From Sciurus carolinensis (lineage: Eukaryota > Chordata > Mammalia > Rodentia > Sciuridae), in contig NC_062217.1 of the NCBI RefSeq assembly GCF_902686445.1, forward strand, positions 86,733,758 to 86,797,757: DNA of 64,000 bases. Reading direction: 5' to 3'. This document shows positions 1 to 13,490 of the stretch, in pieces. Position numbers and translations under genes: made by a program. The number at the start of each line of letters is the position of its first letter. Within the stretch, counting starts at the first letter, position 1. The notes under the pieces are model-generated. The model ran no database searches. It saw nothing but the letters and a program-made list of their open reading frames with translations, and was not told the DNA's origin.

Positions 1-26
1 TCTTTCTTTTCTTTTTATTTATTTAT

Positions 27-150
27 TTATTTTTTTGTAGTTGTAGATGAACAGAATGCCTTTATTTTATTTATTTTTATTTGGTGCTAAGGACTGAGCC
101 CAGTGCCTCACATTAAGGTAAGCGCCTGGCACTGAGCTACAGCCCCAGCT
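27..150 (-). mobile_element. ID SINE
   Basis: The A-rich tail with the squirrel-type phrase (rc of ttgtagttgtagatgaac) precedes the tRNA-like body read in reverse (gagcccagtgcctcacatt, actgagctacagccccagc). Confidence 0.85.
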
Positions 151-400
151 TGATTTCTTGAATATAAGCATGTAACCACTGTGGTTATGTGTCATTACTT
201 TGGGTTTTGTTTGTTGTTTGTTTCATAATTGAAATATTTCAGATTCTTTAGCTAATTTATTAGAGTTTTAGAAACAGTCAATCATTAGTCAAAAATTTGA
301 CATAATGTAATTTGTAATAAAATATTTTTAATATGAAATAAAGTATCTGGTTATGGCTCATATGTCATAGTGCTGAAATTTTTGTTTAAAAAATTTTCAG

Positions 401-508
401 ACATGAAGAGGAACATCGTCGTCCGTGAGGAAGAAATGATCCGACATAGAGAACAGGAGGAATTGAGGCGACAGCAGGAAGGCTTTTAAACCAAACTATA
501 TGGAAAAT
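401..508 (+). CDS. PSPC1: PSPC1 internal coding exon, carrying two 1-base insertions
   Basis: The exon encodes the end of the charged coiled coil of paraspeckle component 1, a DBHS-family RNA-binding protein (RRM1-RRM2-NOPS-coiled coil) that dimerises with NONO or SFPQ in nuclear paraspeckles. The residues HEEEHRRREEEMIRH, REQEELRRQQEGF and KPNYMEN are all readable, but in three different frames. An extra C at 423/424 puts a TGA at 426-428, and an extra T in the run at 484-487 shifts the frame again. The acceptor (tttcag, ending at 400) and donor (gtaagg, from 509) are intact. The exon is 108 nt, whereas the unbroken reading needs 106. The introns rule out a processed copy. Either the assembly has base-level indel errors or this copy is decaying. 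The gene identity is firm; the coding status is not. Confidence 0.9.
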
Positions 509-2356
509 GTAAGGTAAAATATAGTTAACCAAAATGACTTTGTATTATCAGGTGGGTGACATGAATTTGGAATTTTTTAGATTTTGATTTATATAATAGT
601 GTATTTTTTATTTTTTCCGAAGTTGTCATGCTTAACCTCTTACAGAAAACAAATTAGTTTCTGAATGTAATATGTTTATGATATGGATTTTTTTCTGTTT
701 TAACTGCCCTTTTAAAAAATATAAGCTATTAGAAATCCTAATAACATGCACCATCTCCACTTGACTGATTTTCCATGAATACTAATACTAGCAAGTCTTT
801 ATTTTTGAACATTTTAGACACATACAAAGGAAGATTAGTATATGCCCATCATCCAGACAACAGTTACAAACACATGACTGATTTTTTTCAATGTTCAGTA
901 TACATATTTTCTTTCCCAAACTATTTTGTTTGAAATATCTAACTTCATATAATTTCACATGTATTTTTAGTATGTATCTCTAAAAGATATGTACTTTTCT
1001 TTTAAATACCTGTCATATCTTAAAATTGCTAGTTCTTTAATGTTAACTAATTAAACTGAAATTTACAAAGATAAATTTTTTTTTACAATTGGTTTGTTGA
1101 ATTGCCTTATTTTCTCTTTCTCATTTTTTCTTTTTCTTTTAAAGCCTCATTGTACATAGTATCTCACACACTGGGTTTTTCTGATTACATTGTTGCAGTG
1201 ATTGATTTAACACTTACTGTGTTCCTGAATTTTCTCCAAACTGAGATTAGTTCAAAAGATTTAGTCAGACTCCGGTTTTTGGTTTTGGAGGGCAAAATGG
1301 GTGAAGCAAACAAGACTATGTCAGATATGTTAAATCTACAAGTTCTTAATGATAATGTTATGAAGAGTTAATTACATTTTTCATCTTGAAAGAATAGCTA
1401 ACATAACCCACTATCTCAAAAAAATCTTGCTTTTATTTTTTCTCTTTTGTTGGGAGCCATGATACTTAAATAAGAAACTTTTTTAGTAAGTTTCTGAGGC
1501 TAAAACTATTAACATTCCAAATTATTGTCTCTTTTCCCCCCTGACCTTTCTGTCCTTATTCTTCTGAAATTTTAAACTTTTTTTATTAGAAAGGATACAG
1601 AGGAAAACAAATCTTAAATTGTCAAATAACAAAGAATATTTATCTTATTATCAGGTACATATCCTTTGAATGAAAATTATGTGGCCTTTAAATTAGAAAA
1701 AAATTTTCATTCTTTTGTGTTATACTAAAGGTTTGGTTTAATAGAGTTTTAAATTTCATTACTAAATCAATTGAGTAATTTTTAAAAAGCATTCTGAATT
1801 TTGTTGAGTAATTTCTACCATTATTTTTAATTCACTTTTTCCTCCTTATATAATTAGTAGACAAACTGTCATCTTGGGTTTGTTTAGTTGATATAATTTG
1901 CACATAAATCTGTTAAATTTGTCAATCTGAGGATAATTTATATATTAAAGAAAATGGAATTTTAAGTTTTCCAGGTCCATACTTTGAAAAATAGCAGCTT
2001 ATTGGTATTATCTTCAAATATAATCACATGTAAACCATGTGTGATGAATTTCTTAAAGAATATTTCATTAAGAATTACAAAATTCTGCCTGCTCCTTTTA
2101 TTTACCTGAAATATTACTAAAGGATTTGCTTATAGTAAAATTGATACAATTAATGTTTTCTGGCATGACCTTTAATATTTTTTGGATGGAATTGTATAGC
2201 TATTTGAATGTCGTATGCATAAATAATCACTTTAGGAAATTAGGAACATAATTAAATATATTGCTAATTTTACTTTTCTATAAAGCTACTGGAAATATTG
2301 CTATATTTTTTAATTTAATTATTACGACAAGTTCTCGTTTTAATTTTAAACATTTA

Positions 2357-2480
2357 AGCTGGGCGTGTTGGCACATGCCTATAATCCCAGCAATTTAGCA
2401 TACCCTATTCAAAATAAAAATAAGAACCAATTGGGGATGTAGCTCCTATGGGTTAATTCCCAGTTCCAGGGGCTGGGACT
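2357..2480 (+). mobile_element. B1-dID SINE, internally deleted
   Basis: The B1 start gctgggcgtgttggcacatg is followed by a shortened body and an ID-like half (ttggggatgtagctcctatg). Confidence 0.8.
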
Positions 2481-2861
2481 GGGGCTGGATGTTTTGTACT
2501 AAAATTCATTTTAATGTTGTAATAAAATATTACAAATATCCAAACGAACTTTGAAAATAGGTGTTTAGATATTAAAAATACTCCTGATGGGTTATTGGCA
2601 TTTCTAAATAGATCATGTGTTTCATGAGATTATATTCTTAGAAAAGTATAGAGATAATATATTTATTTACTAAGATGCTATATTTTTAAGGAGTTGCAGA
2701 AGCACATGTTGCATAGTTTGAAGTATCATATTAAAATTAATTTGTCTAGACTGAATTTAGCAAACTATAGTCTGGTACCATGGCCCATTTTCATAGTACT
2801 TCAATCACAGAGATAAGAATGGTATTAATATTTTCATTAAAAGAAACTGGGCTTGAACTTT

Positions 2862-2962
2862 AGGTGAGTTACTCCAGTTAACTCCCATTGGCTGAGGGAG
2901 AAGAATTGCTTAAGCCCAGGAATTTGATGCCAGTGTGGGCAACATAAGAAGACTCCAGCCCA
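2862..2962 (+). mobile_element. Old B1-like SINE fragment
   Basis: It contains ggctgagggagaagaattgc, ttaagcccaggaatttgatg and ccagtgtgggcaacataaga. Confidence 0.6.
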
Positions 2963-4817
2963 AAAAGTTAAAAAGAATATTAGACTACTTCTGATCCACA
3001 GTAATTTAAAATATTTGCCTTCTGCCTCTTTTATAGAAAAAGTATTGAATCTTAGGGTGAAATATTTGTGATTTCTTAGAATTAGTATTTATGTTAGGCT
3101 ACAAAGTTACTATGCTCTTAGTTTTCTGAAGAACAATATATGTCAAATGTACATAAATAAACCATAATTTGTGTGACAAAGGAATTAAATATTTAGGGGG
3201 AAATATAGTGTTTTCTTTTTAAAAATGCTTTTGAGATTAGAAATCATATGAACAGGCACAAGGCTTTCATAGTTTTGTTATAGTCATATTTAGTTCCTAG
3301 TTTCATATGCTGCTTGTTACTGTAGAACTAACAGATGCTTTTACCTAACTTGACTGTGCACTTTGGAAAACATTTGTTAATAGGAATATATTAAGGCAGT
3401 TTTCTGAGTTATCCTTCCTTTACGTTGTAAACTGTCACTGGAAAATTGTCAAACAATTTTAATCCTTTTTTGTTTGTTTGTTTTTGTTTTGTTTTAAAGC
3501 TTTGAAGTTAGGCCCTCTTATGTGCTTTCTCTTTTTTCACTGTTCAGTTTAAAGGGAGGAGTCAAATGGTAAGTGTTCAACTTGCCCAGTAATAAAAGTA
3601 GAATTTTCTTGGTTAGTTTTAATATGTCACCTTTATTTTTTTATTGTCTTCCCATTAGATATGTTCCACCATAATTAAGAGTCATGGAGCTATGAAGTAT
3701 AAAAAATTGATTTACATTTTACATCCTAAGTACTGATTTTTTTAATGTAACAAAGGAGGAGGAGGGAAAATACATTTGGTCATGGTTTTCTTTGTCAGTC
3801 TTCACTTGATGATGATTTTTATGACATACATGGAAATATATTTTTAAGAACATCTTATCAATTTCAAGCTGGCATTCTTACTTCATACCATATATTTTTT
3901 TTTTTTTTGAGAAAAATCAAACTGATAATTGCTCTTGTACTTAATAAATGAAACATGATAGTTTCACACTTGTAGAAAAGCATAATTTTGACTAAGAATG
4001 TATTTTTATACTGTATCAATTATTTTGAGGTTTTTCTTTACTATAGTGTGGTGTGTATTTGACCATATTCTAGGTAGTTTTTATGATCATTCTAGATAGT
4101 ATTTACTAAGTTAAAATTTTCTGCTGTCCCAATTTTATAGCTTTTGGAAACATCACAATTCAGAAATAGAGAATGTTATGGAATTGGCTTTGTAATGACT
4201 GTCTTGTAATTGTTTTCATATTAGGTTGTTCCATTTGCTGTAGATGAAGTATTTTAAACACTTCAATACTGTAGTCTTTATTTGTGAAAACAACTTACAC
4301 TATAGGAAATGGCAGATTTTATTTAAATATTTGTTACTGCAGTTTCTTGTAGTAAACATTGCTTTTTAGGGAAATGTAAGTGTCCTAAAAATATCCAGAT
4401 GTCATTATTTTTCTATCATAATTATATCATGTGGTGACAAAATACTTTGCTCAGGAATATTTTGATAATGTTTAGATTGAGTGCTAGTAGTTAATTTTAA
4501 AACCTCAGAAGTTTCTTTTTCTGGTTTGGTAAATACTTATGTTTGCTTTTCAGTGAGAAAAGAATGACTTTTAAAATCTGTTTAAATATCCTGCAATAAA
4601 TTAAGTACATACCTAACTTGATACTGGAGTGTGTGTTCTCAGATGTGCAGTTGGAAGAGCCCTGGATGTTTTAATACATGCACATAATGAACTTGGAAGT
4701 AAAGGTATATTAAGGTCAAGGCAGCAGTTCAATTCCTATTGGGCTCCTCTGACAGAGTTGAGTGTTCCATTATTGCAACCTGGTACCTGTGAAATACAGA
4801 TCAGAATCATTAAGAAA

Positions 4818-4889
4818 ATGTATGTAACTTAGTGATAGAGTACATGCTTATTAGTATACCAAGGCTCTGGGTTCTATCCCCAGCACCAA
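4818..4889 (+). mobile_element. ID SINE, diverged
   Basis: It contains gtaacttagtgatagagtac and ggctctgggttctatcccca. Confidence 0.75.
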
Positions 4890-4989
4890 GAAAAGGGAAA
4901 AAGAATTATATCCAGAGGATGCTGGTTTTAGGTCTCTTCCAAGGACAGTATTTTTCAAACACTCAGAGAGCTTTTTAAAAATGTGAATC

Positions 4990-5141
4990 CTGGAAGGGGG
5001 CTGTGGCACAGGCCTATAATTCTAGTGACTTGGTAGGCTGAAGTGGGAGCATTACAAATTTGAGGTGAGACCCATATTCAGATAAAAAGGACTGAGAATG
5101 TAGCTCTGTGGTAGAGTGCCCCAGGGTTCAGTTCCCAGTCC
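4990..5141 (+). mobile_element. B1-dID SINE
   Basis: The B1 half (ctgtggcacaggcctataat) is followed by the dID half (gtagctctgtggtagagtgc). Confidence 0.8.
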
Positions 5142-5241
5142 GGAGGAATGGGGTAACAACAAGTAGAGCCCTAGAACTTATACCTAGAATAGATTTTTGG
5201 TGAGTGATTGAAGTAGCTTCTGAAGTATTAACCATCAAGTG

Positions 5242-5242
<1 letters not shown>

Positions 5243-5269
<27 letters not shown>
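5243..5269. repeat. Poly(T), 27 bases
   Basis: An uninterrupted T-run in the PSPC1 intron. Confidence 0.95.
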
Positions 5270-5278
<9 letters not shown>

Positions 5279-5688
5279 ATTCTTAAAGTTTTAACACCTG
5301 TGAACTTACAAAAAATACTCAAGATCCCACTAATAATTTGATTCAGTAGTCTGTGTTGGAACCATTGGCTCAGCATTTTAGAAGTTCTATAACCCTGCTC
5401 ATCTCTCTTTATTAGAGGTTGAAAACAATCACAGATTGTATGTTAAAACTGCGAATGATAGAAGTAGATTTTTGGAGTCGTGGTTATCCTGGAATGTGAA
5501 TGGAGAGGTGTCTTGTTGCAACATGGGAGGGTGTATTCATACTGGACACAGTTTAAATCGTACAACAGTCTGTATGAATAATACCTTGTTGATTTGGTGT
5601 GGCAACCTTGAATTGGGCTTTCATTTTACCATATGTAGGGGATATTGTCTCAAATGATGGGTTAAAGTTTTTAATTGTTTCATCCAGA

Positions 5689-5913
5689 CAGGGGTCAACA
5701 GCGTAGGACAAGGTCAATCTACATGCCCCGCCTGTTTTGTAAATAACGATTTATTGGAATAGTGTGTTATTTTTTGTTGATTAATTTCTGCTTTGCCTTA
5801 CAGCTGAGTGGAATAGTTGTGACACGCTTTATAAGGCTGGATTAAGACTGTATGACCTGCAAAGCCTGAAATACTTACTTTCTGGTCTTTTACAAAAATG
5901 TTTACTGACCCTG
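5689..5913. mobile_element. hAT-superfamily non-autonomous DNA transposon (MER class)
   Basis: It has inverted-repeat ends caggggtc...gaccctg and internal phrases of a very common mammalian MER family (gcctgttttgtaaataa, tgacctgcaaagcctgaaat, actttctggtcttttaca). It is diverged and carries no coding capacity. Confidence 0.75.
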
Positions 5914-7124
5914 ATCTAGAACCAGTATTGAGAATTGGGTGGAATCTATTAAAAGGGACTCATGTTAACCAAACTCATAGAGTTTGTGAATTTAATGCAA
6001 ATTAATTAATTTATATGTTCTTTTCCAGTGTTTTTAGAAGGCTCACTGCAGCAGACAACTCATATCCTAAATTCAAGGTTCCTGAGGAATCCATTAGTGT
6101 TCCAGAGGTTCACGGTAGTTTTGGTTATGAGTCAGAGCTAAGTTATGGAAGAACTGGTAAAGTGTCACTGTCCCACACTGAAACTTGGAGTTTCCAAATA
6201 TTTTTGGTTTTAATGAATAGAAATATAAAACATTATTCTTAAAATGTTACCACCTCTTGGTGAGTAGGTATCAGATTTGACTTGTTATTGACCAGTCACT
6301 TCTTTTGTCAGCCTGTTTTCCTGCTTCTGTACGGACATTGTTCTCCCTTATTCATTCCTTAATTTAATCATAGCCTCACTTCTGGTGGGGCATATACAAA
6401 ATTTAAAACAACAATCCCTATTGTTTGTTACCAGTGAGTAGGTACAAATTCAATTTCTGAAATGGGCTTATGAGTTTTTGAGAGAAGTAGTCACAAATTT
6501 TGTGGTCTCCACATCACTCTTTTTCTGTAAGTTATTTATTTTAGCTCTAATAAGTATTTTGTCGATGTACAAGATTGGGGGAGGAGGCAAGATACCTGAA
6601 GTATTAAAGGACATATCTTTTAAAGGAATTTTTTATGGTCCATAAGCCTATGGGAATAAAGAATTATGTGCTGTAGAATTTGTATGTTAGAGGTGGTATA
6701 GCCTCCTGGGCAATTATTATCTGTTGCGATACATCGTAGTTAATACCATGCTTTTGAACATGTGGTGAAAATCATAATGGATAGTAACAGTAATAAGTTA
6801 TAGTAGTCTCACATGTAGTGTTCTAGTTGTGGCCAGTTTTTGTTACGTTTTATTTATTATTAAAATGATTATAGTATAGGTGAGGACTTTCTAAATACTT
6901 GGGATTGCACATAATTTGAACTCAAACTAGCTTTTGTAATAAAATGAAGAGTGCTATGTAAGTTGCAATATTTACAAGTTCTAGAAATGATCTTTAGGAT
7001 TTGTGATGATTGAAGTATTTTGATTGAAGGTAATGTATCATTGTTAAACTAGGTGTTGAATTCTTGGATCTACTTCTTAAAAGGATTAGTTTAATATTCT
7101 TGATATCAAATCACATGCATTTTG

Positions 7125-7317
7125 TTTTGTTATTTGGGCTACTGAAACCCAGGCTTTGTTTAGGCAAGCACTGTACCAACAAGCTATGTTCCTAGCATTT
7201 TAAAATTGTATTTTGAGTCAGGGTCTCACTAAGTTGCCAGGTGACCTTGAACTTGTTATCTTGTTGACAACCTCCAAAGTTGCTTGAATTACAGGTGTAT
7301 GCCACCACACCTGGCTA
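7125..7317 (-). mobile_element. B1-dID SINE
   Basis: The reverse complement gives B1 (agccaggtgtggtggcatac) and then the dID half ending near 7125. Confidence 0.8.
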
Positions 7318-9030
7318 AATTCTTTTTTATAGCAGGCATAAAAATGGGCTGCTTTGGATGAACCAAGATGTATGGTATTCCAATCATATATTATTGAGTT
7401 TTCTTTCTATATTTCTTTTCTCTATCATTCATGTTTAACAAACAAATGCAGATGGAAATAATTACTGAGTCTCTATCCTCCATACATTCCTTTATCAGAG
7501 GTCACTTCATTTTATGGGATTATTTTTATGTCATTTTAGTGACTTTAGTACTCTTTTTTTCTTTTACCTTTCATTAACCTCTTAGAGGAGGTTCATAATC
7601 CAAAAAATTTTCCTGTCTCTTTTTTTTTCCTGGAGAACCTCCATATAGACTTAGTATATATTATTACCTGACTTAAGCACTCTGTTATAATCCTTTTCAT
7701 TTTAATGTAATTTTTAAAAAGTAATTACAGGGTCAAATTCTAATCATACTAGTTTTTACTTTCTGGTGCACTAATTGTGCTGAGTTTTTTTGAGGTCAGG
7801 AATTATGTATTTGTCTAGTATACTTATTTAGATATAAGTTGAGAACTAGTTGCTTCATATTTTGTTTTTCAAATGACGTGAAGCTCAGTCATGGTTTTCA
7901 ATATATTTATGGGGCCACCATACCTTGGTATTTATTGAATGCTAATGTCTCACATGTTAAACATTTGATACTTTGGAAAACATAGATGGTGTTGGGTACA
8001 ACTATTGAGGTACTTTTATAGATTTGTACAGAATCACATAGTGAAGAGTAGTTTTTAAAAAACAGTCAAATAACAACCATCTTTTGTGCTTGGTTTTTCA
8101 GCACACCTAACTTTTCAATATGCGGGATTCCACTTGAATATCCCTTCAGAGTGTTAGAACTTACAGGAAGACTTGGAGGTTTCCATTAGAAAGAAAAAAT
8201 TTGGTTCATTGTTTCCTGTGTTTTAAAACATAATGCTGAGCACCATAGAGGATACAGATGAGTTAGAGGATTTTAGGTGCAGAGCACTTAACCAGAGAAT
8301 GTTAAGTGATATAGCTAAATGTTCTGAGAGTTGAAAGAAAGAAGCTCTCTACCTGGAAGTTTTAAGTATATTGAACTATTGTGAAAATTTATTGGCGTTT
8401 TCTGTTTTGTTTTTGTTTTTTTAACCATTAGTATTGGTTTATGTATTCTGCTGTGTGGTAGGTCTACCTCATGTCTTTTCTTTGAAATGGTAAGTTCTAA
8501 GCAGAATGGTAAGACCTTATTTTAGCTATTCGGCTCTCTGCCCCCACCCCAAAAAGAACTGGAGACGAGGTCAAAATTGGCAACTAGAGGTGTTTTAAGC
8601 TAAATGTGTGTTTTGAAATACCTAATAATATGTGATATAACTAATTAGAATTTTAAAAATTATTCAGTTGAATTAATAAAAAATTCTAAGAAGGCATAAC
8701 AGTTTACTTTTTAATTTTATGACAGTATATTTAGAGGAGTTGTTTTACATGTAATTGTGTTTTTAAATATTTTTTAGGCTAGTCCAGTACCTAGTATCTT
8801 CTGTACTTAAATAATTGAGCACATGAAGCTTTGTAGTATTATCTGAAATGTTAAAATTTTATGACTAAATTAAACTTGACAAATGGGAATGTAGTACCCA
8901 TATTTAAAACTACTAGTGGTAGGGCATAGGAACTTGAATTATAGTATGCTCTAATGGAATGCTTTCAAGTTAGACTGCTCAATAATTATACTTACAAACT
9001 TTCAAAGATTTTTTGAAATTTCAAATATCT

Positions 9031-9110
9031 GGGGCCAGGAGATATCGCTCAGGTGGTAGAGCCCTTGCCTAGCATCTGGAGATGCTAGCAAACCCCCTGA
9101 CCCCCATATC
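9031..9110 (+). mobile_element. tRNA-derived SINE, ID-like
   Basis: It contains ggggccaggagatatcgctc and aggtggtagagcccttgcct. The 3' half is unlike standard ID. Confidence 0.6.
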
Positions 9111-9234
9111 TGAAAGTATGTGGGTAAGTTTGCTTTTTTGGTCTTAATGATGTCTTCTGCCATTTTGTGCTCCATGTTTTAAATCATGGATTTTCTGGTT
9201 GTAAACATACCATATTTTCCTTTTCCTTTTCTGT

Positions 9235-9319
9235 TTTTGTTTTTGTTTTTTGTGGTACTGAACCCTGGGTTTTGCACATGCTAGGCGAGCACTCTGCCAC
9301 TGAGCTATTAAACCCCAGG
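9235..9319 (-). mobile_element. ID SINE
   Basis: The reverse complement holds tagctcagtggcagagtgct and catgtgcaaaacccagggtt. Confidence 0.85.
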
Positions 9320-9730
9320 TCTTAATCATATTTTTTATAAGATTAATTTCTTCATTTGGTATAATATTTCTTTTTCTAAATTCTATTTTAACACATTGAT
9401 ATAGTCGTTATAGTAGTTTCTCCTATAATACAAATTTCAAATAACTTTGATATTTAATTTGATGCTATTTAAATATTTAAAAAATTACTGTATCTCAATC
9501 AGTTGCTTTTTGTTGGGTACTTAGAAAAATATATATTAACTTAATGCAAACCTGAAAGCTTCTGGTAAACTTTTAAGATAATTTACTAATGCTTAATATC
9601 ACAAACAGAAAAGGATAATCTATAAAATGTTTGCTTAATTCCTTATACATTGGACCTTATATGCCTTGTTTTCTTTTGCTGCTGCTTTCTTCTTTTGATG
9701 GGACCAATTTGGAATCACTTCTTGTATAGG

Positions 9731-9820
9731 GTTTTTTTTTTTTTTTTGCGGTGCTGGGGATCGAACCTAGGGCCTTGTGCTTGAAAGGCAAGCACTCTAC
9801 CAACTGAGCTATCTCCCAGC

Positions 9821-9864
<44 letters not shown>
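9731..9864 (-). mobile_element. ID SINE beside a 41-base T-run
   Basis: The ID body (gcggtgctggggatcgaacc ... gagctatctcccagcccc) has its own T15 tail at 9731-9747. A separate T-run at 9824-9864 lies on its other side, so it landed in an existing poly(A/T) tract. Confidence 0.9.
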
Positions 9865-9866
<2 letters not shown>

Positions 9867-10421
9867 TGCTGTTCTTTTGTGTCATCTGTATACTGTGACC
9901 TGGCCAGTTGTGATAGTTTTAAACTTTGGTAAGAAAAAAAATATATTGGACAGAAAGAGATTATGGATTAAAGAATGCAAACTAGTCATAGTACTTTATG
10001 TGAGGTTAATAAGATTCTCTTAATAGTATTGTGTTTGTCTTATAGCTGATATTGCTGCTTATTTAAGAGTTTGGGGTTTAAAAAATAAATTTAAGAATAA
10101 TCATTACTAATCAATGCTAGGTTTTGAAATCAAGCACCTCTTCAGAGAGAGTTTGCTGAGACAATTGAAAATGTTCTTGGGTATATACATTGAAAATAAA
10201 TTCTCAGCTGAATGTTTGTTTAAAAACTCAGTTTGTAAATTATATATACCTTTTTGTTTCTTGATGTGTACTCTTTTATGTGTAATTACATTTTATTCAG
10301 TATCAGAAAATTACCCTATTAAAAAGTAGCCATTAATTTTACTACATACTCTTGAATTTGACAGTAACGTAAGAATAATATCTACTCATTATCTGAACCA
10401 GCCTTTAAAAATACTTTATTG

Positions 10422-10552
10422 AGGACTGTGGCCATAGCTGAGTGGCAGAGTACTTACTGCCTACCATGTGTGAGGCACTGGGTTCAATCATTAGCACCAC
10501 ACAAAATAAGCAAGTAAATGCATACTGTCCATCCACAACTACAAAAAAAATT
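10422..10552 (+). mobile_element. ID SINE with squirrel-type tail
   Basis: It contains ggccatagctgagtggcaga and ggcactgggttcaatcatta, then a tail with gtccatccacaactacaaaa. Confidence 0.85.
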
Positions 10553-10789
10553 TAAAAAATAAATTTAAAAAATACATTATGAGTGAATCTAGTTGAAAGA
10601 TAGTCCCTATGTGTCTCAGGTTAATAGGCATAGAAGTCATCCTACTTCTGTTATTGCCTCTCCTTTTGATTGGGTATTTAACAAAGAAAAAAATATTTTT
10701 TTTTCATGACTCTCCCTTATAGTCTAAACTAAGATTTAATTGATTATTCAGAAAGAAGCATTTTAAGATTTCTTTTTTCTTCCTTTTGT

Positions 10790-10873
10790 ATATGTATAAT
10801 CCTGGAAATTGAACCAGAACCTCAAGCATGGTAAACACATGATCAACACCACTAACCTACATTCTTAGCTCCA
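10790..10873 (-). mobile_element. ID SINE, diverged
   Basis: The reverse complement retains a tRNA-like body ending ggttcaatttccagg. It lies next to the L1M tail. Confidence 0.6.
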
Positions 10874-10892
10874 TATTCTTTCTTTCTTTCTT

Positions 10893-12060
10893 TTTTTTTT
10901 TTTTTTTTTGTTACTCAGATTTTTTGTTTTAGAGCAGTTTTAGATTCATACTAAAATTGACTGGAAGGTACAGAGGTTTTCCATCTACTTCTGTCTCATT
11001 TATGCATAGCCTCCCCCTTATAAAACTCTGGCACCATCAGAGCATGATGCGGTGTATGGCTGTAATTCCCAGCTTTTTAGGAGACAGACACAGGAGGATC
11101 ATAGTTCAAGGTCAACCTTAGCAACTTAGCATGGCTCTGTCTCTAATAAATAAAAAAGGACTGGGATGTGGCTCAATGGTAGATTGCCCCTGGGCTCAGT
11201 CCACAGTATGTACATACATACATATATACATGCAAACAGACACACACACATTACACTGAAAAAATTTTAAAATTTAAAAATATCCTGTACCATAGTGGTA
11301 CCATTTATTATAATTATTAAGTTGATGAACATACAGAGATACGTTATCAGCCAAAGTCCATAGTTTTCATTAGGGTTCACTCCTTATGTATATAGAGGAC
11401 TTTGACAATGACATTTATGTACTGTTGTATCATACAGAGGTATTTTTTTCAATCCCTCCTTACTAATGCCTGTTAATCACTATCCCTTTGTCTTTTTCTA
11501 TAATTATAACCTTTCTGATGTGTCATTTATTAAAGCCATACAGTGTATAGCACATTGGTCTCTTTCACTAGCAACAAGCACTTAACAAGTTTCCCTTTAA
11601 GTTGTCTTTCTATGCTTGATAGCTCATTTCTTTTAGCACTCAATAATATTCTGTTTTCGGGTATACCACAGTTTATCTATTCATCTACCTAAAGGACATC
11701 TTGATTGCTTCCAAATTTAGCAGTTTATAAATACAGTTGCTCTTAAACGTGCAGATTTTAAGTGGACAGAATTTTCAACTCCTTGAGGTGAAAAACCAAG
11801 GGTATGTGATGGGTGATGCTCGATCATATGGTAACGAGTATGTTTAAGCTTCATTAGAAACTGCCAAACTGTCTTCCAACATGACTGTGTTCATTTTGCA
11901 TTCCCACCAGCGGTGGAATGATATCCAGTTGCTCCACAGTCCTTGACAGCATTTGGTGTCATGTTTTGGATTTTGTCCATTCAAAAATTTTGTAGAGCTA
12001 TCTTGTGTTAACTTTACAATTCTCTAAAGACAGGTAATATGGTTTCATCTTAAAAGTCAT
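10893..12060 (-). mobile_element. L1M 3' end (old L1), split by a B1-dID
   Basis: A T-run (the poly(A) tail on the - strand) is followed by antisense L1M 3' sequence: actcaataatattctgtttt, gggtataccacag, tatggtaacgagtatgttta, actgccaaactgtcttcc and cattcccaccagcggtg. A SINE (11040-11210) interrupts it. It lies in the large PSPC1 intron, opposite to the gene. Confidence 0.8.
11040..11210 (+). mobile_element. B1-dID SINE inside L1M
   Basis: It contains ggatcatagttcaaggtcaa and ggactgggatgtggctcaat. The tail becomes a (CATA)/(CA) microsatellite at 11205-11250. Confidence 0.85.
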
Positions 12061-12834
12061 AAAATTAAGGAACATTTTCTTCAAATTCATGGGCAAAGAT
12101 ATTTTGGATTGAATGTTTTCAAATTGAGAGGGGGAAATCTGGATTATATAAATTAAAAGGTTATCTTATGTTTCATTAACTATTTTCCCCCTTCCTATCT
12201 AGCATGAGCTATATAATTAAGAAATTGTTTTTAATTACCTGAAAAAAGTGTTAAATTTGTCTAATGGTTAGGTTGGAAAGTTTATATGCTGTTATTTGAG
12301 TTGTATCCATGGAAAAATGTCTCCTGTTCCTTTTTAGTTGAGTATTTACTTTTATCTTGAAAAGATTAATTTATCTTAAAAAGATGCACAGTCTTCAATA
12401 GTTTAACACCTTTTTCATGAATGAATAACTTCTCGGCAAAGAGTCCTCTAACTTTTGAGATTTTAAAAAATAATTTCATAATATTACATGTAATAGATTT
12501 TTGCTCTATCTTTGGATGTGTTGTTAGCTAGCATTTCTGGATGGTAACAGTTTGTATTTAATCTTATGAAATTTTTTTATTAGTTATCTAATTTTATTCA
12601 TTTATATACATTTCCGAAGGGAAGAGATAAATAATGCCTTTTGCTGACTTAATATTTTAAGTGCTAAATGTAATTGATTTTCCTAAGAAATTTACTTTTA
12701 GGAATACTTAATGATGAAAAAGTTGAGTCTTGGTACTTGCCAGAATTTGCTGTCTTTTATGAAGAATTATATATTTTAAAGTGGATTTAAATGTTCTATG
12801 TCATTATTTTTAGCATTTTCCTTTTTTTTTTAAT

Positions 12835-12960
12835 TTTTTTTCAGTTGTCAACGGACCTTTATTTTCTAAACTTATTTATTTATATATGGTGCTGAGATTC
12901 GAACCCAGAGCCTCACACTTGCTAGGCAAGTGCTCTACCTCTGATCTACAACCCCATCCC
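12835..12960 (-). mobile_element. ID SINE with long squirrel-type tail
   Basis: The tail phrase ttcagttgtcaacggacctt is followed by the ID body in reverse (gctgagattcgaacccagag). Confidence 0.85.
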
Positions 12961-13263
12961 CGCATTTCTTTTTGAAACGTGGAACCTAAATAGTATATTG
13001 GGATCTCTATACAATCTTTAGAAGTTTCCTTAGAGAAAGCATGAGAGAGGTCTTCATGAATATTTGTCCATTAATTTTTCATTACTCAAATAAGAAGTGA
13101 TTGACACGTCAGATGAAGCTGACCATAAAGTGTTGATACATTTAACGCAGTTTTTATTTAGTTCAGTGTATCATAATATTTAGGTATTCATCTGACACTT
13201 TAGTTTTAACTTACCTGATACCATGTAATTTCTTAAAATTAGATACCTTAAAATACTACACAG

Positions 13264-13490
13264 TGAGGCGAGGTGGTGCACAACTGTAATTCCAGCAGCT
13301 CGGGAGGCTGAGGCTAGAGGATCTTGAGTTCACAGCTAGTCTCAGCAACTTAGGCAGGCCCTAAGCAACTCAGTGAGAGACCCTGTCTCTAAATAAAATA
13401 TAAAAAAGGGTCTGGAGGTGTGACTCAGTGGTTAAGGCCACTGGGTTCAATCCTTGGTAACCCCCCCCCCCAAAAAAAAAAAAAAAAAAC
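13264..13490 (+). mobile_element. B1-dID SINE
   Basis: A complete dimer: gaggcgaggtggtgcacaac, ctcgggaggctgaggc, the A-rich linker, then the dID half. The end is C11 followed by an A-run. Confidence 0.9.

Noticed and set aside
1102..1371. 89-codon open frame in the first PSPC1 intron
   Set aside because: It matches no PSPC1 exon that I know and has no convincing splice pair. It is an AT-rich chance frame.
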